The position numbers were made by a program, and so were the translations under genes. From Rubrivivax sp. (GTDB lineage: Bacteria > Pseudomonadota > Gammaproteobacteria > Burkholderiales > Burkholderiaceae): a stretch of DNA of 64,000 bases. The stretch spans positions 1 through 64,000 of the forward strand of contig JAEUOZ010000038.1 in NCBI GenBank assembly GCA_016790225.1, read 5' to 3'. A model generated the notes under the pieces. It saw nothing but the letters and a program-made list of their open reading frames with translations. It was not told the DNA's origin and did no database searches. Of the stretch, positions 8,684 through 17,232 are shown piece by piece (the stretch's first letter is position 1; each line of letters begins with the position of its first letter).

Positions 8684-9829
8684 ATGCCTGCCCATCTTCG
8701 CTCACGCGGCGCATTGCGCGTCGCTGTCTGCCTTTCCCTTGGCCTGAGCAACGCCCTGCTGGCGCCCGCCTTTGCCGCCGAACCCAAGGCCGACTTTGCC
8801 GTCTCGGCCGCGCAGATGAAGACGCTTGGCGTCACATTGCTCAAGCTCGAACAACCGGCCGCCATTGCCGGCATGGCCTACGCAGCCAAGGTGACGCTTC
8901 CGCCGGGGCAGGAACAGGTGGTCAGCGCACCGGTGGCAGGCGTGGTCGATCAGTTGCTCGTCGGCGAGCAACAGGCCGTCAAGGCCGGCCAGCCGCTGCT
9001 GCGGCTGAACAGCCCGCAGTTCGGCGAGATGCAGCTCAAGCTGCTCGAAGCCGCCAACCGGGCGCGCCTGTCGCAGAAGACGCTGGCGCGCGAGAAGGCG
9101 TTGCTGGCCGAGGGCATCATCCCCGAGCGCCGCGTGCAGGAGGCCGAGGCCGCGGCGCAGGACGATGCCGCGCGCCAGCGCCAGGCCGAAGCGGCGCTGC
9201 GCCTGGCCGGCATCGACGACGCGGCCATCCAGCGCGTCGCGGCCGGCGGCACCCTGCAGGACGGCGTGGTGGTGCGCGCGCGCGCCGCCGGCCTGGTGCT
9301 GGGCATCGACATCAAGCCCGGCCAACGTGTGCAGGAGGCCGATGCACTGCTGCGCCTGGGCAACCTGCAGACGCTGTGGCTCGACATCGCGATGCCGGCC
9401 GACCGCCAGGGCGTCGCGCTGCCGAAGACCGCGACGATCGAGGTCGTGGGCCGCGACGCGATCGCCACGTCGCTGTCGGTGGCCGCCGTGGTCAGCGACA
9501 GCCAGACCGTGACGCTGCGCGGACGTGTCACGCGCGGCGCGGACCGGCTGCGGCCGGGCGAGGTGGTGCAGGCGCGCGTGCCTTTTGCCACCAACGCCGC
9601 CAACGCCGGCTGGGCGCTGCCGCTGGCGGCGGTGGCGCGGCAGGACGACCAGGCCTACGTCTTCGTGCGCACCGACAAGGGCTTCGCGGCCCGGCCGGTG
9701 AGCGTGGTGTCGAGCGCCGGTGGCTCGGTGCAGGTCAGCGGTGAGCTCAAGCCCGGGCAGGAGGTGGCCACCACCTCCGTCATCGCGCTGAAGGCCGCGT
9801 GGCAGGGCAAGAGCGGGGGCGACAAGTGA
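8684..9829 (+). CDS. periplasmic adaptor subunit of second heavy-metal RND system
   Basis: A 381-aa membrane fusion protein of the CusB/CzcB class. Its signal peptide ends at APAFA (about residue 32), GGAG at 8675-8678 fits the ATG at 8684, and the two lipoyl halves are clear (VVSAPVAGVVDQLLVGEQQAVKAGQ and VVRARAAGLVLGIDIKPGQRV). They flank a helical hairpin containing LAREKALLAEGIIPERRVQEAEAA. C-terminal beta-barrel segments follow. The stop overlaps the GTG start of the pump (GTGA), so translation is coupled. There is no His-rich extension, unlike the adaptor of the first cluster. Confidence 0.85.
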   Translation: MPAHLRSRGALRVAVCLSLGLSNALLAPAFAAEPKADFAVSAAQMKTLGVTLLKLEQPAAIAGMAYAAKVTLPPGQEQVVSAPVAGVVDQLLVGEQQAVKAGQPLLRLNSPQFGEMQLKLLEAANRARLSQKTLAREKALLAEGIIPERRVQEAEAAAQDDAARQRQAEAALRLAGIDDAAIQRVAAGGTLQDGVVVRARAAGLVLGIDIKPGQRVQEADALLRLGNLQTLWLDIAMPADRQGVALPKTATIEVVGRDAIATSLSVAAVVSDSQTVTLRGRVTRGADRLRPGEVVQARVPFATNAANAGWALPLAAVARQDDQAYVFVRTDKGFAARPVSVVSSAGGSVQVSGELKPGQEVATTSVIALKAAWQGKSGGDK

Positions 9830-12800
9830 ACCGCCTCGTGCAATTCGCGCTGACGCAGCGCCTGTTCGTGCTGCTGGCCGCCGTGCTGCTGGCCGGCTTC
9901 GGCTGGTACGCATTCCGCTCGCTGCCCATCGACGCCTTCCCCGACGTGTCGAGCACGCAGGTGAAGATCATCATGAAGGCGCCGGGCATGACGCCCGAGG
10001 AGATCGAGAGCCGCATCGCGGTGCCGATCGAGGTCGAGATGCTGGGCATCCCGAAGCAGCGCATCCTGCGCTCGGTGACCAAGTACGGCTTGGTCGACGT
10101 GACGGTCGACTTCCAGGACGGCACCGACCTGTACTGGGCGCGCCAGCAGGTGGCTGAGCGGCTGAACAACATCGTCGGCGACCTGCCTTCGGGCATCACG
10201 GGCGGCATTGCGCCCATCACCACGCCGCTGGGCGAGATGTTCATGTTCACGGTCGAGGCGCCGGGCATGACGCTGGAACAGCGGCGCAGCCTGCTCGACT
10301 GGGTGATCCGGCCGGCGCTGCGCTCGGTGCCCGGCGTGGCCGACGTCAATGCGCTGGGCGGCAAGGTGCACGCCGTGGAGGTCGTGCCCGATCCGGTGAA
10401 GATGGCTGCACTCGGCCTGTCGATGACGCAGCTGCGCACCGCGATCGAGGCCAACAATCGCAACGACGGCGCCGGCCGGCTCGGCGAAGGCGACGAGGTG
10501 CTGCTGGTGCGCACCGAGGGCAGCATCCGTGCTGCCGAGGACCTGCGTGCGCTGGTGGTCAAGCGCGGCAGCAGTGGCAGCTCCGCTGTGCGCCTGGGCG
10601 ACATCGCCCAGGTTCGCGACGGCAGCGTCACGCGCTACGGCGTCGTCACCAAGGATGGCAAGGGCGAGGCGGTGCAGGGCCTGGTGCTCGGCCTGGCCGG
10701 TGCCAACGCGCAGAAGGTGGTCGACGGTGTGACCGCCAAGCTCGAGGAGATCAAGCCGACGCTGCCGCAGGGTGTCGAGCTCAAGGTCTTCTACAACCGC
10801 GCCGCGCTGGTGAAGACGGCGGTCGGCACGGTGTCGAAGGCCCTGCTCGAAGCCACCGCGCTGGTGCTGGTCCTGCTCGGCGCCTTCCTCGGCAACTTGC
10901 GCGCAGCCGTGTCGGTGGCGGTGGTGCTGCCGCTCGCGGCGCTGGCCACCTTCGTGCTGATGCGCTGGGCCGGCATGTCGGCCAACCTGATGAGCCTGGG
11001 CGGCCTGGCGATCGCGCTCGGCATGCTGGTGGACGCGGCGGTGGTGGTGGTCGAGAACATCGTCCAGCACATGAGCCACGACACCAACAAGGACAAGCTG
11101 CCGAAGCTGCATATCGTGTTCCGCGCCGTGCGCGAGGTGGCGGCGCCGGTGGCCGCGGGCATCCTGATCATCGTCGTGGTGTTCCTGCCGCTGCTGACGC
11201 TGCAGGACCTGGAAGGCAAGTTCTTCGTGCCGGTCGCCCTGACCATCGTCTTCGCGCTGGCGGCGTCGCTGCTGCTGTCGCTGACGATCATCCCGGTGCT
11301 GTCGTCCTACCTGCTGCGCCAGGCCAGCCACCAGGACCCCTGGCTGCCGCGCCAGCTGGCTCGGATGTACGCGCCCGCGCTGCAGTTCGCGCTGAGGCAC
11401 GAGAAGCTGCTCTATGCCGGCGCGCTGGCCCTGCTGGTCGGCGCCGGCGCCGTCTACACGCAGGTCGGCAAGACCTTCATGCCGGCGATGGACGAGGGCG
11501 ACATCATCGTCGGCATCGAGAAGCTGCCGTCGGTGAGCCTGGAGGAGACGGCGGCGCTGGACCTGAAGGTCCACCAGGCGCTGATGGCGCAGATCCCCGA
11601 GATCACCGGCGTCGTCGCGCGCGCCGGCTCCGACGAGATCGGCCTGGACCCGATGGGCCTGAACCAGACCGACACCTTCCTGGTGCTGAAGGCGCGCAAG
11701 GACTGGCAGGTCGCCTCCAAGGAGGAACTGCAGGACAAGATCCGCAAGGTGCTGGATCAGCTGCCCGGCATCGCCTACAGCTTCACGCAGCCGATCGACA
11801 TGCGCGTGTCCGAGATGATCATCGGCGTGCGCGGCGACGTGGCGATCAAGGTGTTCGGCCCCGACCTCGACACGCTCAACGGCCTGGCCAAGCAGGTCGA
11901 GGGCCTGATGAAGCAGGTGCCGGGCAACCAGGACGTCTACACGGTCGAGAACGACGGCGTGCAGTACCTGCGCGTCATCGTCGACCGCCTCGCGGTGGGC
12001 CGCTACGGGCTGTCGGTCGAGGACGTGCAGGACGCGCTGCGCGTGCAGGTGGAGGGCCAGCGGGCCGGCCAGGTGATCGACGGGAACCGCCGCATCCCCA
12101 TCGTGCTGCGCGGCCCGGACGCGGTGCGCATCTCGCCGGCCGAGTTCGCAGCCCTCACGGTGGCCACGGCCGACGGCCAGAGCGTGCCGCTGCAGGAACT
12201 GGCGCGGCTGGAGCGCGCCAGCGGGCCGGTCAAGATCGACCGCGAGATGGGCAGCCGCTACAGCGTGGTCATCGCCAACGTGACGGGGCGCGACCTGGTC
12301 GGCTTCGTCGAAGAGGCGAAGGCCAAGGTCGCGGAGGCCGTGAAGCTGCCCACGGGCTATCGCATCACCTGGGGTGGCCAGTTCGAGAACCAGCAGCGCG
12401 CCTCGGCGCGGCTGGCGCTGGTGGTGCCGGTGTCGCTGGGCGTGATCTTCCTGATCCTGTTCTCCACCTTCGGCTCGGTGCGGCAGGCGCTGCTGGTGTT
12501 GTCGAACATCCCGTTCGCGCTCGTGGGCGGGATCGTGGCCCTCTGGCTCACCGGGGAGTACCTGTCGGTGCCGGCGTCGGTGGGCTTCATCGCGCTGCTG
12601 GGCATCGCGGTGCTCAACGGCGTGGTGCTGCTGAGCTACTTCAACCAGCTGCATGCAGAAGGGATGTCGCTCGTCGATGCCGTGACGCAGGGCGCGATGC
12701 GGCGGCTGCGGCCGGTGCTGATGACGGCCTCGATCACCGCATTCGGCCTGGTGCCGCTGCTGTTCGCCGAAGGGCCGGGCTCGGAGATCCAGCGCCCGCT

Positions 12801-12936
12801 GGCCATCGTCGTCATCGGTGGCCTGATCACCGCCACCTCGCTGACGCTCGGCTTGCTGCCCGCGATGTACCTGCGCTTCGGCCACGGCCGCGGTGCACAA
12901 CCGGAGGGGGCTGAGCCCCGAGTCGATCATGGCTGA
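9826..12936 (+). CDS. CusA/CzcA-family heavy-metal RND efflux pump
   Basis: A 1036-aa RND pump whose GTG start overlaps the adaptor stop. It has the LPIDAFPDVSSTQV porter motif, two TM bundles and the TM4 relay AIALGMLVDAAVVVVENI, where D403 and E410 are retained and the position matching CzcA D402 is Ala397. This pattern (VDAA...EN) is closer to monovalent Cu/Ag CusA proteins than to CzcA, but substrate choice in this family also needs periplasmic Met residues that I did not map. The next gene (DUF3240) overlaps its end by 8 nt. Codon use is extremely G/C-biased at third positions, like its neighbours. Confidence 0.87.
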   Translation: MNRLVQFALTQRLFVLLAAVLLAGFGWYAFRSLPIDAFPDVSSTQVKIIMKAPGMTPEEIESRIAVPIEVEMLGIPKQRILRSVTKYGLVDVTVDFQDGTDLYWARQQVAERLNNIVGDLPSGITGGIAPITTPLGEMFMFTVEAPGMTLEQRRSLLDWVIRPALRSVPGVADVNALGGKVHAVEVVPDPVKMAALGLSMTQLRTAIEANNRNDGAGRLGEGDEVLLVRTEGSIRAAEDLRALVVKRGSSGSSAVRLGDIAQVRDGSVTRYGVVTKDGKGEAVQGLVLGLAGANAQKVVDGVTAKLEEIKPTLPQGVELKVFYNRAALVKTAVGTVSKALLEATALVLVLLGAFLGNLRAAVSVAVVLPLAALATFVLMRWAGMSANLMSLGGLAIALGMLVDAAVVVVENIVQHMSHDTNKDKLPKLHIVFRAVREVAAPVAAGILIIVVVFLPLLTLQDLEGKFFVPVALTIVFALAASLLLSLTIIPVLSSYLLRQASHQDPWLPRQLARMYAPALQFALRHEKLLYAGALALLVGAGAVYTQVGKTFMPAMDEGDIIVGIEKLPSVSLEETAALDLKVHQALMAQIPEITGVVARAGSDEIGLDPMGLNQTDTFLVLKARKDWQVASKEELQDKIRKVLDQLPGIAYSFTQPIDMRVSEMIIGVRGDVAIKVFGPDLDTLNGLAKQVEGLMKQVPGNQDVYTVENDGVQYLRVIVDRLAVGRYGLSVEDVQDALRVQVEGQRAGQVIDGNRRIPIVLRGPDAVRISPAEFAALTVATADGQSVPLQELARLERASGPVKIDREMGSRYSVVIANVTGRDLVGFVEEAKAKVAEAVKLPTGYRITWGGQFENQQRASARLALVVPVSLGVIFLILFSTFGSVRQALLVLSNIPFALVGGIVALWLTGEYLSVPASVGFIALLGIAVLNGVVLLSYFNQLHAEGMSLVDAVTQGAMRRLRPVLMTASITAFGLVPLLFAEGPGSEIQRPLAIVVIGGLITATSLTLGLLPAMYLRFGHGRGAQPEGAEPRVDHG

Positions 12937-13249
12937 ACACACCCACGCCGCCAAACACGCCCTGACGCTGATCGTGCCGCCATCGATCGAGGAGAAGCTC
13001 ATCGACCTGCTGCTGGGCACCGCGGGCAATGAGGTCTTCACCAGCGTGCCCGTGTTCAGCCACGGCACGGCGCATGGGCGCCTGAACAACATCGAACAGG
13101 TGATGGGCCGCAGCGCCGCGGCGCAGGTCCAGATCATCGTGAACGAGGAAGAAATGAACCGACTGCTGGAGGCCTTGAAACGCGAGTTCCGCGGCACCGG
13201 GCTGCGCTATTGGGCGCACCCCCTGACGCTGGAAGGAGAAGTGCAATGA
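12929..13249 (+). CDS. DUF3240 family protein of the efflux operon
   Basis: A 106-aa soluble protein. The segments LTLIVPPSIEEKLIDLLL, GRLNNIEQVMGRSAAAQVQIIV and LKREFRGTGLRYWAHPLTLEGEV match the ferredoxin-like, PII-like small DUF3240 proteins that sit in Czc/Cus-type RND operons. The chosen ATG at 12929 overlaps the pump stop by 8 nt; an earlier in-frame ATG at 12893 would add 12 residues with no family character. The stop overlaps the following TolC-family start. Its function is unknown; by position it may regulate or modulate the pump. Confidence 0.78.
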   Translation: MAEHTHAAKHALTLIVPPSIEEKLIDLLLGTAGNEVFTSVPVFSHGTAHGRLNNIEQVMGRSAAAQVQIIVNEEEMNRLLEALKREFRGTGLRYWAHPLTLEGEVQ

Positions 13250-14541
13250 AGCGCGGATTCCTGGCGTTCATGCAACTGCTGGCCGTGGGTCCGATCCTGC
13301 TTGCGGGTTCTGCCGTGGCGCAGGCCCAGGCCCAAACGGCAGGCATGAGCTGGGCCGCAATCACCGCTCCCGTCGACCTGCCCAGCGACACGGTGGCCGC
13401 CCGACTCATCGATGCGGACCCCACCGTTACCCGCGCTCGACGCGAGTTGGCGGCGGCCCGCGAGCGCGCTTCGATGCTGGAGACGGGGCCGCACGAGTGG
13501 ACTGCCAAGGCGATGGCCCAGCGGCGCAGCTACCGCAGCGGCGACGCCTCGACGCAGGACTGGCAGGCCGGCGTGGAGCGCTCGGTGCGTATCGGCGGCA
13601 AGGCGGGCATCGACCGGCGCATCGGCGAAGCGCTGGTGCGTGAGGGCGAAGCGCGTGTCGGCGAGGCGCGCCACGAAAGCGCCCGCACCCTGCTGCAAGG
13701 CTGGATGGACTGGCTGGCCGCCGAGCACACGCAGCGCCTGTGGCAGGACCAGCTCGGGGTGGCCGAGTCCAACCTGAAGGCGGCGAGCAGCCGCCGCAAG
13801 GCCGGCGATGCGTCGATGCTGGAGCAGAACGCGGCCCGGGCCGACCTCGCCGAGGTTCAGCGCCAGGCAGCGAATGCCGCCACGGACTTGGCCAAGGCGC
13901 GCGCCCGGCTTGCGGCGCGTTTCCCCGGCGTCGAGCTGGCGCCACCGGCGACGCTGTCGGAACCGCTGCCGCTGGACCGAGACGCGGCCGCCTGGCGCGA
14001 GCGCATCGTGTCGGAGAGCGATTCGCTGCGCATGGCCGAGCATGCGATGCAGCGTGCGGTCGCGACGGCGGATCGGGCGAAGGCCGACCGCACGGCCGAT
14101 CCCACGATCGGGGTGCATGCGGGCTACGAGGCCTCGCGCGCCGAACGCGTCGTGGGGATCAGCCTCAGCATCCCGCTGGGTGGCACGTACCGGGCGGCGC
14201 AGTCCCGGGAAGCGCTGCAGCAGGCGGACGCCGCGCGCGATGCGCTCGAAGCCGAACGGCGAGAGCTCGAGATGGAGATCGCGGGTGCCCTGGCCGAAGC
14301 GGGCGGCGGCATCGAGCGCTGGAAGGCGGCCGAGGCCGCCCTGGCCGCCAGCAGCGAGAACGCCCGTCTCTCGCAGCGCGCCTACGCGCTGGGCGAAGGC
14401 GACATCCAGGGTGTCCTGCTGGCCCGGCGCCAGTCGCTCGATGCCGCGCTGGGCGCGCTGCAGGCGCGCATCGATGCGCTGCGGGCGCGCTACCGCCTGT
14501 GGGTGGACGCGCACCTGATCTGGAAGCTGGCCGAAGACTGA
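13246..14541 (+). CDS. TolC-family outer membrane factor of second RND system
   Basis: A 431-aa outer-membrane efflux protein. The ATG at 13246 has a good Shine-Dalgarno (AAGGAG at 13233-13238) and overlaps the DUF3240 stop. The signal peptide ends at SAVAQA. Two repeats of long amphipathic helices follow (for example ADPTVTRARRELAAARERA and its second-half equivalent around DRTADPTIGVHAGYEASRA), with the conserved IPLGG turn. Here the channel gene comes last, whereas in the first cluster it comes before the adaptor and pump. The set adaptor-pump-DUF3240-channel is complete. Confidence 0.82.
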   Translation: MKRGFLAFMQLLAVGPILLAGSAVAQAQAQTAGMSWAAITAPVDLPSDTVAARLIDADPTVTRARRELAAARERASMLETGPHEWTAKAMAQRRSYRSGDASTQDWQAGVERSVRIGGKAGIDRRIGEALVREGEARVGEARHESARTLLQGWMDWLAAEHTQRLWQDQLGVAESNLKAASSRRKAGDASMLEQNAARADLAEVQRQAANAATDLAKARARLAARFPGVELAPPATLSEPLPLDRDAAAWRERIVSESDSLRMAEHAMQRAVATADRAKADRTADPTIGVHAGYEASRAERVVGISLSIPLGGTYRAAQSREALQQADAARDALEAERRELEMEIAGALAEAGGGIERWKAAEAALAASSENARLSQRAYALGEGDIQGVLLARRQSLDAALGALQARIDALRARYRLWVDAHLIWKLAED

Positions 14542-14636
14542 ATGAAAGAAGCCGATCGACACCCAGGCAGCGGGACCGACGTGGACCACTGCGTCGATCA
14601 AGGATCATTCTCACCGTCAAGCCTGGAGATCCCATC

Positions 14637-15173
14637 ATGAAGACCCCTCGCCTTCCCTTGTTCGCGCTGCTGGCGGTCGCCGCGATGCTCGCCGGCTGCG
14701 CCACTCCGCCGCCGCCGGACCCGGCGGCGGAACTGCCTCACTGCCACAAGACCAACAAGGGCCGGGTCATCGCGTGCACCAGCACGCCCGTCCCCAGCCT
14801 GAATGCGGACGCCCAAGCCAAGCGGTTTGCCCCCGATCCCAACGCGCTGACGGTGTATGTCGTGCGGCGCAACTGGGGCGACGGGCGCAACTTCGTGAAG
14901 GTGCAGGCCGACGGCGGGACTGCGGTCGACACATTGCCCGACACCATGGTCCGGATGAAGCTGAAACCCGGCTCGCATAAGATCGCATTCGAGTTCGAAG
15001 GCCAGCGCCAGGACGTCACCGTGGAGGGCAAGGCGGGGGACGTGCGCTTCGTGCGGATCGACGGCATGGTCTGGTCCTGGAAGAGCACGTACGAATGGGC
15101 CTCCGAGCCGGAGACGGCGACGCGCGAGCGGGCGCTCAAGGCCCGGCTGGTCGGCGACGTGGCGGTCCGATGA
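14637..15173 (+). CDS. putative lipoprotein, DUF2846-like
   Basis: A 178-aa protein with a lipoprotein signal: basic start, hydrophobic LFALLAVAAML and lipobox LAGC (Cys at residue 21). A domain beginning LTVYVVRRNWGDGRNFVKVQADG follows, with a beta-rich pattern resembling DUF2846-type carbohydrate-binding-like lipoproteins. CTGGAG lies just upstream of the ATG. Its stop overlaps the start of the transporter gene, so the two are probably co-expressed. Predicted location is the outer-membrane periplasmic face; no enzymatic residues are recognisable. Confidence 0.7.
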   Translation: MKTPRLPLFALLAVAAMLAGCATPPPPDPAAELPHCHKTNKGRVIACTSTPVPSLNADAQAKRFAPDPNALTVYVVRRNWGDGRNFVKVQADGGTAVDTLPDTMVRMKLKPGSHKIAFEFEGQRQDVTVEGKAGDVRFVRIDGMVWSWKSTYEWASEPETATRERALKARLVGDVAVR

Positions 15174-16234
15174 ACGGGGCGCGGACGCCTGGCACGACCC
15201 TGCCGGCCCTGCGCGGGGGCCTGCTCGCCTTGCTGGCGGCGGCGCTGTTCGGCATCAGCACGCCGCTGGTTCAGCAGTTCGGCGCGGGCCTCGGGCCGTT
15301 CAGCACGGCGGCGCTGCTGTATGCCGGCGCCGCGGCGGTGGGCCTGGTGTCGCGGCAGCGCATCGAGCGCGAGGCACGGCTGCAGCGCAGCGACCTGCCG
15401 CGCCTGCTGGCGATGGCCGGCTTCGGCGCCGTCGTCGGCCCGGTGGCGCTGGCCTGGGGCCTGCAGAACACCAGCGGCACCAGCGCCTCGCTGATGCTGA
15501 CCCTGGAGGCGCTGTTCACCGCGGTGCTGGCCTGGCGGCTGTACCGCGAGACCATGGACGGACGCGTCTGGACGGCCATGGCGCTGCTGCTGGCCGGCGG
15601 CATGGTGCTGGTGCTGGACCAGGGACGCGCGGGAGGTGCTCAGCTTTGGGGGCTGCTGGCCGTGCTGCTGGCCACCGCAGCCTGGGGCGTGGACAACACC
15701 CTGTCGCGCGCCTTGGCCGAGCGCGACCCCGGCCAGGTGGTGATGGCCAAGGCGATGCTGGGCGCCACGGCGACGTCGCTGCTGGCGGTGGCCTTCGGCG
15801 AGCCCCTGCCCGCAGCCGGTGCGGCACTGGCGCTGTTCGCCGTGGGTGCCACCGGCTATGGCCTGAGCCTGCGCTTCTACCTGCTCGCGCAGCGTGCCTT
15901 CGGTGCCGCGCGCACCGGCTCGGTGTTCGCGTTTGCGCCCTTCATCGGCGCGGCACTGGCGGTTGCGCTGGGCGACCGCCCGGCCAGCGGCCTGATGGTG
16001 CTGGGCAGCGTGCTGATGCTGGCCGGGGTGGTGCTGCACCTGGCGGAGTCGCACGGCCACGAGCATGACCACGAGGCGCTGGAACACGAGCACGCGCACC
16101 GCCACGACGACGGGCACCACGACCACTCGCACGATCCAGCGCCGGAAGGCGAGCACAGTCATCGGCACCGGCACGAGCCCGTTCGGCATGCACACCCACA
16201 CACGCCCGATGCGCACCACGCCCATCGACACTGA
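15170..16234 (+). CDS. EamA/DMT-family transporter with a very His-rich cytosolic or periplasmic tail
   Basis: A 354-aa inner-membrane protein with about ten helices arranged as two EamA repeats (GGLLALLAAALFGISTPL and LWGLLAVLLATAAWGVDNTL are the repeat starts). After the last helix, residues from about 285 to the end are dominated by His, Asp and Glu (SHGHEHDHEALEHEHAHRH, then HHDHSHD, and finally DAHHAHRH). Such tails bind divalent metals, so export of a metal such as Ni, Co or Zn, or metal-sensitive transport, is inferred from the tail and island context. EamA proteins otherwise move varied small molecules. The ATG overlaps the lipoprotein stop. Confidence 0.78.
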   Translation: MNGARTPGTTLPALRGGLLALLAAALFGISTPLVQQFGAGLGPFSTAALLYAGAAAVGLVSRQRIEREARLQRSDLPRLLAMAGFGAVVGPVALAWGLQNTSGTSASLMLTLEALFTAVLAWRLYRETMDGRVWTAMALLLAGGMVLVLDQGRAGGAQLWGLLAVLLATAAWGVDNTLSRALAERDPGQVVMAKAMLGATATSLLAVAFGEPLPAAGAALALFAVGATGYGLSLRFYLLAQRAFGAARTGSVFAFAPFIGAALAVALGDRPASGLMVLGSVLMLAGVVLHLAESHGHEHDHEALEHEHAHRHDDGHHDHSHDPAPEGEHSHRHRHEPVRHAHPHTPDAHHAHRH

Positions 16235-16290
16235 TCTCGATCAGGTCCTGGGCTTCTCGCCTCTGCGCACCTGCAGGCCGGACTGGCTTC

Positions 16291-17232
16291 TCAGCGCCCA
16301 GGTTGGCCGGAACGCCAGCCCCATTGCTCCATTCGGCGCTGATCGCTCGCGGTTTCTGCCTCGATCGAGTCCCTTGGCAACTGCTTAAGGCAGTCCTCCA
16401 GTGCCTGGGGGTCTAGCTCGTCGGGCGCCGGCGCAGGCTGGGCCTGGACAGACGCTGACGATCCATTCCATGCGAACGGATTCCTGAACACCGGCGGATC
16501 GGGCTGGCAATCGTCCTTGTAGAGCGGCGGTCCGTCCGAGGCGAAGGGCGAGAACGCGATGGTCTTCTCGAAGATCAAGGGCTTGCCGGTCGGCGTGGAT
16601 GGCCAGCGCGGCATGTTATCGATGGCCTGGCGGGCCAGTCGCTCGGCAACCGGTGAGGTGGACCACAGCGTCTCAAGCCGGGTCAGGGTGCCGTCAGGTG
16701 CGATCTCGACCCGGAACCGGACCATGCCCAGGTCGGGACCTTCCACCGCTGTGCCCATCATGCTGCGCACCTGCTGTCCCCATGTGTAGCGGTAGCCCTT
16801 GCTGTTCTTGAGCTTGTACGTTGATGCGAAGGCCCATTCCGCAGCCGTGGGCGCGGGCGGCGCGGCCATCGATGCCGGTTCGCGCGGGGTGGCCGGCACG
16901 ATTACCGAGGAGACCTCCGGCGCCGGAATCGGGGCTGCGGGAAGCGCAGACGCATCACCTTTGCGGCGCGGTAGCTGGCGCTCGGTCTTGGACGGCTCGG
17001 GCTCGTGCGGACGGATGGTCAGCACGGTGACCATGGGTTCGCGCGCAGGCAGGTCCGCCTTGTCCGCAGGCGCACCCAGGTGGGTGAAGGCCCCGACGAA
17101 CACCAGCGCATGCAGGACGAGGGACGCGAGCAGGCCGACAACGGCCGGCACCCCGCCGCGTGGCTTCGACCGATCACGGATGCGGCCCAGTAGCCGATCC
17201 TTCGATGGGGCGCTATCGGACCCCCAGGTCAC
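16291..17232 (-). CDS. TonB-like energy transducer, last gene of the chromate operon
   Basis: A 313-aa protein with a cytosolic basic N-terminus, one transmembrane helix (VVGLLASLVLHALVFVGAFTHLG, about 29-51), a Pro/Ala-rich periplasmic linker, and a C-terminal module (RFRVEIAPDGTLTRLETLW followed by IDNMPRWPSTPTGKPL) that follows the TonB/TolA pattern. A further C-terminal extension of about 80 residues is not typical. Its ATG overlaps the stop of the hydrolase gene upstream (ATGA), making it the sixth gene of the operon that begins at chrB. A TonB-like protein is not a usual chromate-resistance component. No ExbB/ExbD genes are visible nearby. Confidence 0.68.
   Translation of the reverse strand: MTWGSDSAPSKDRLLGRIRDRSKPRGGVPAVVGLLASLVLHALVFVGAFTHLGAPADKADLPAREPMVTVLTIRPHEPEPSKTERQLPRRKGDASALPAAPIPAPEVSSVIVPATPREPASMAAPPAPTAAEWAFASTYKLKNSKGYRYTWGQQVRSMMGTAVEGPDLGMVRFRVEIAPDGTLTRLETLWSTSPVAERLARQAIDNMPRWPSTPTGKPLIFEKTIAFSPFASDGPPLYKDDCQPDPPVFRNPFAWNGSSASVQAQPAPAPDELDPQALEDCLKQLPRDSIEAETASDQRRMEQWGWRSGQPGR

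Noticed and set aside
9655..13197. Very long open frame of 1180 codons on the minus strand
   Set aside because: It lies antisense to the adaptor, pump and DUF3240 genes. Its His/Gln/Arg/Asp-rich composition is the usual mirror image of GC-rich coding DNA and no family motif is present.
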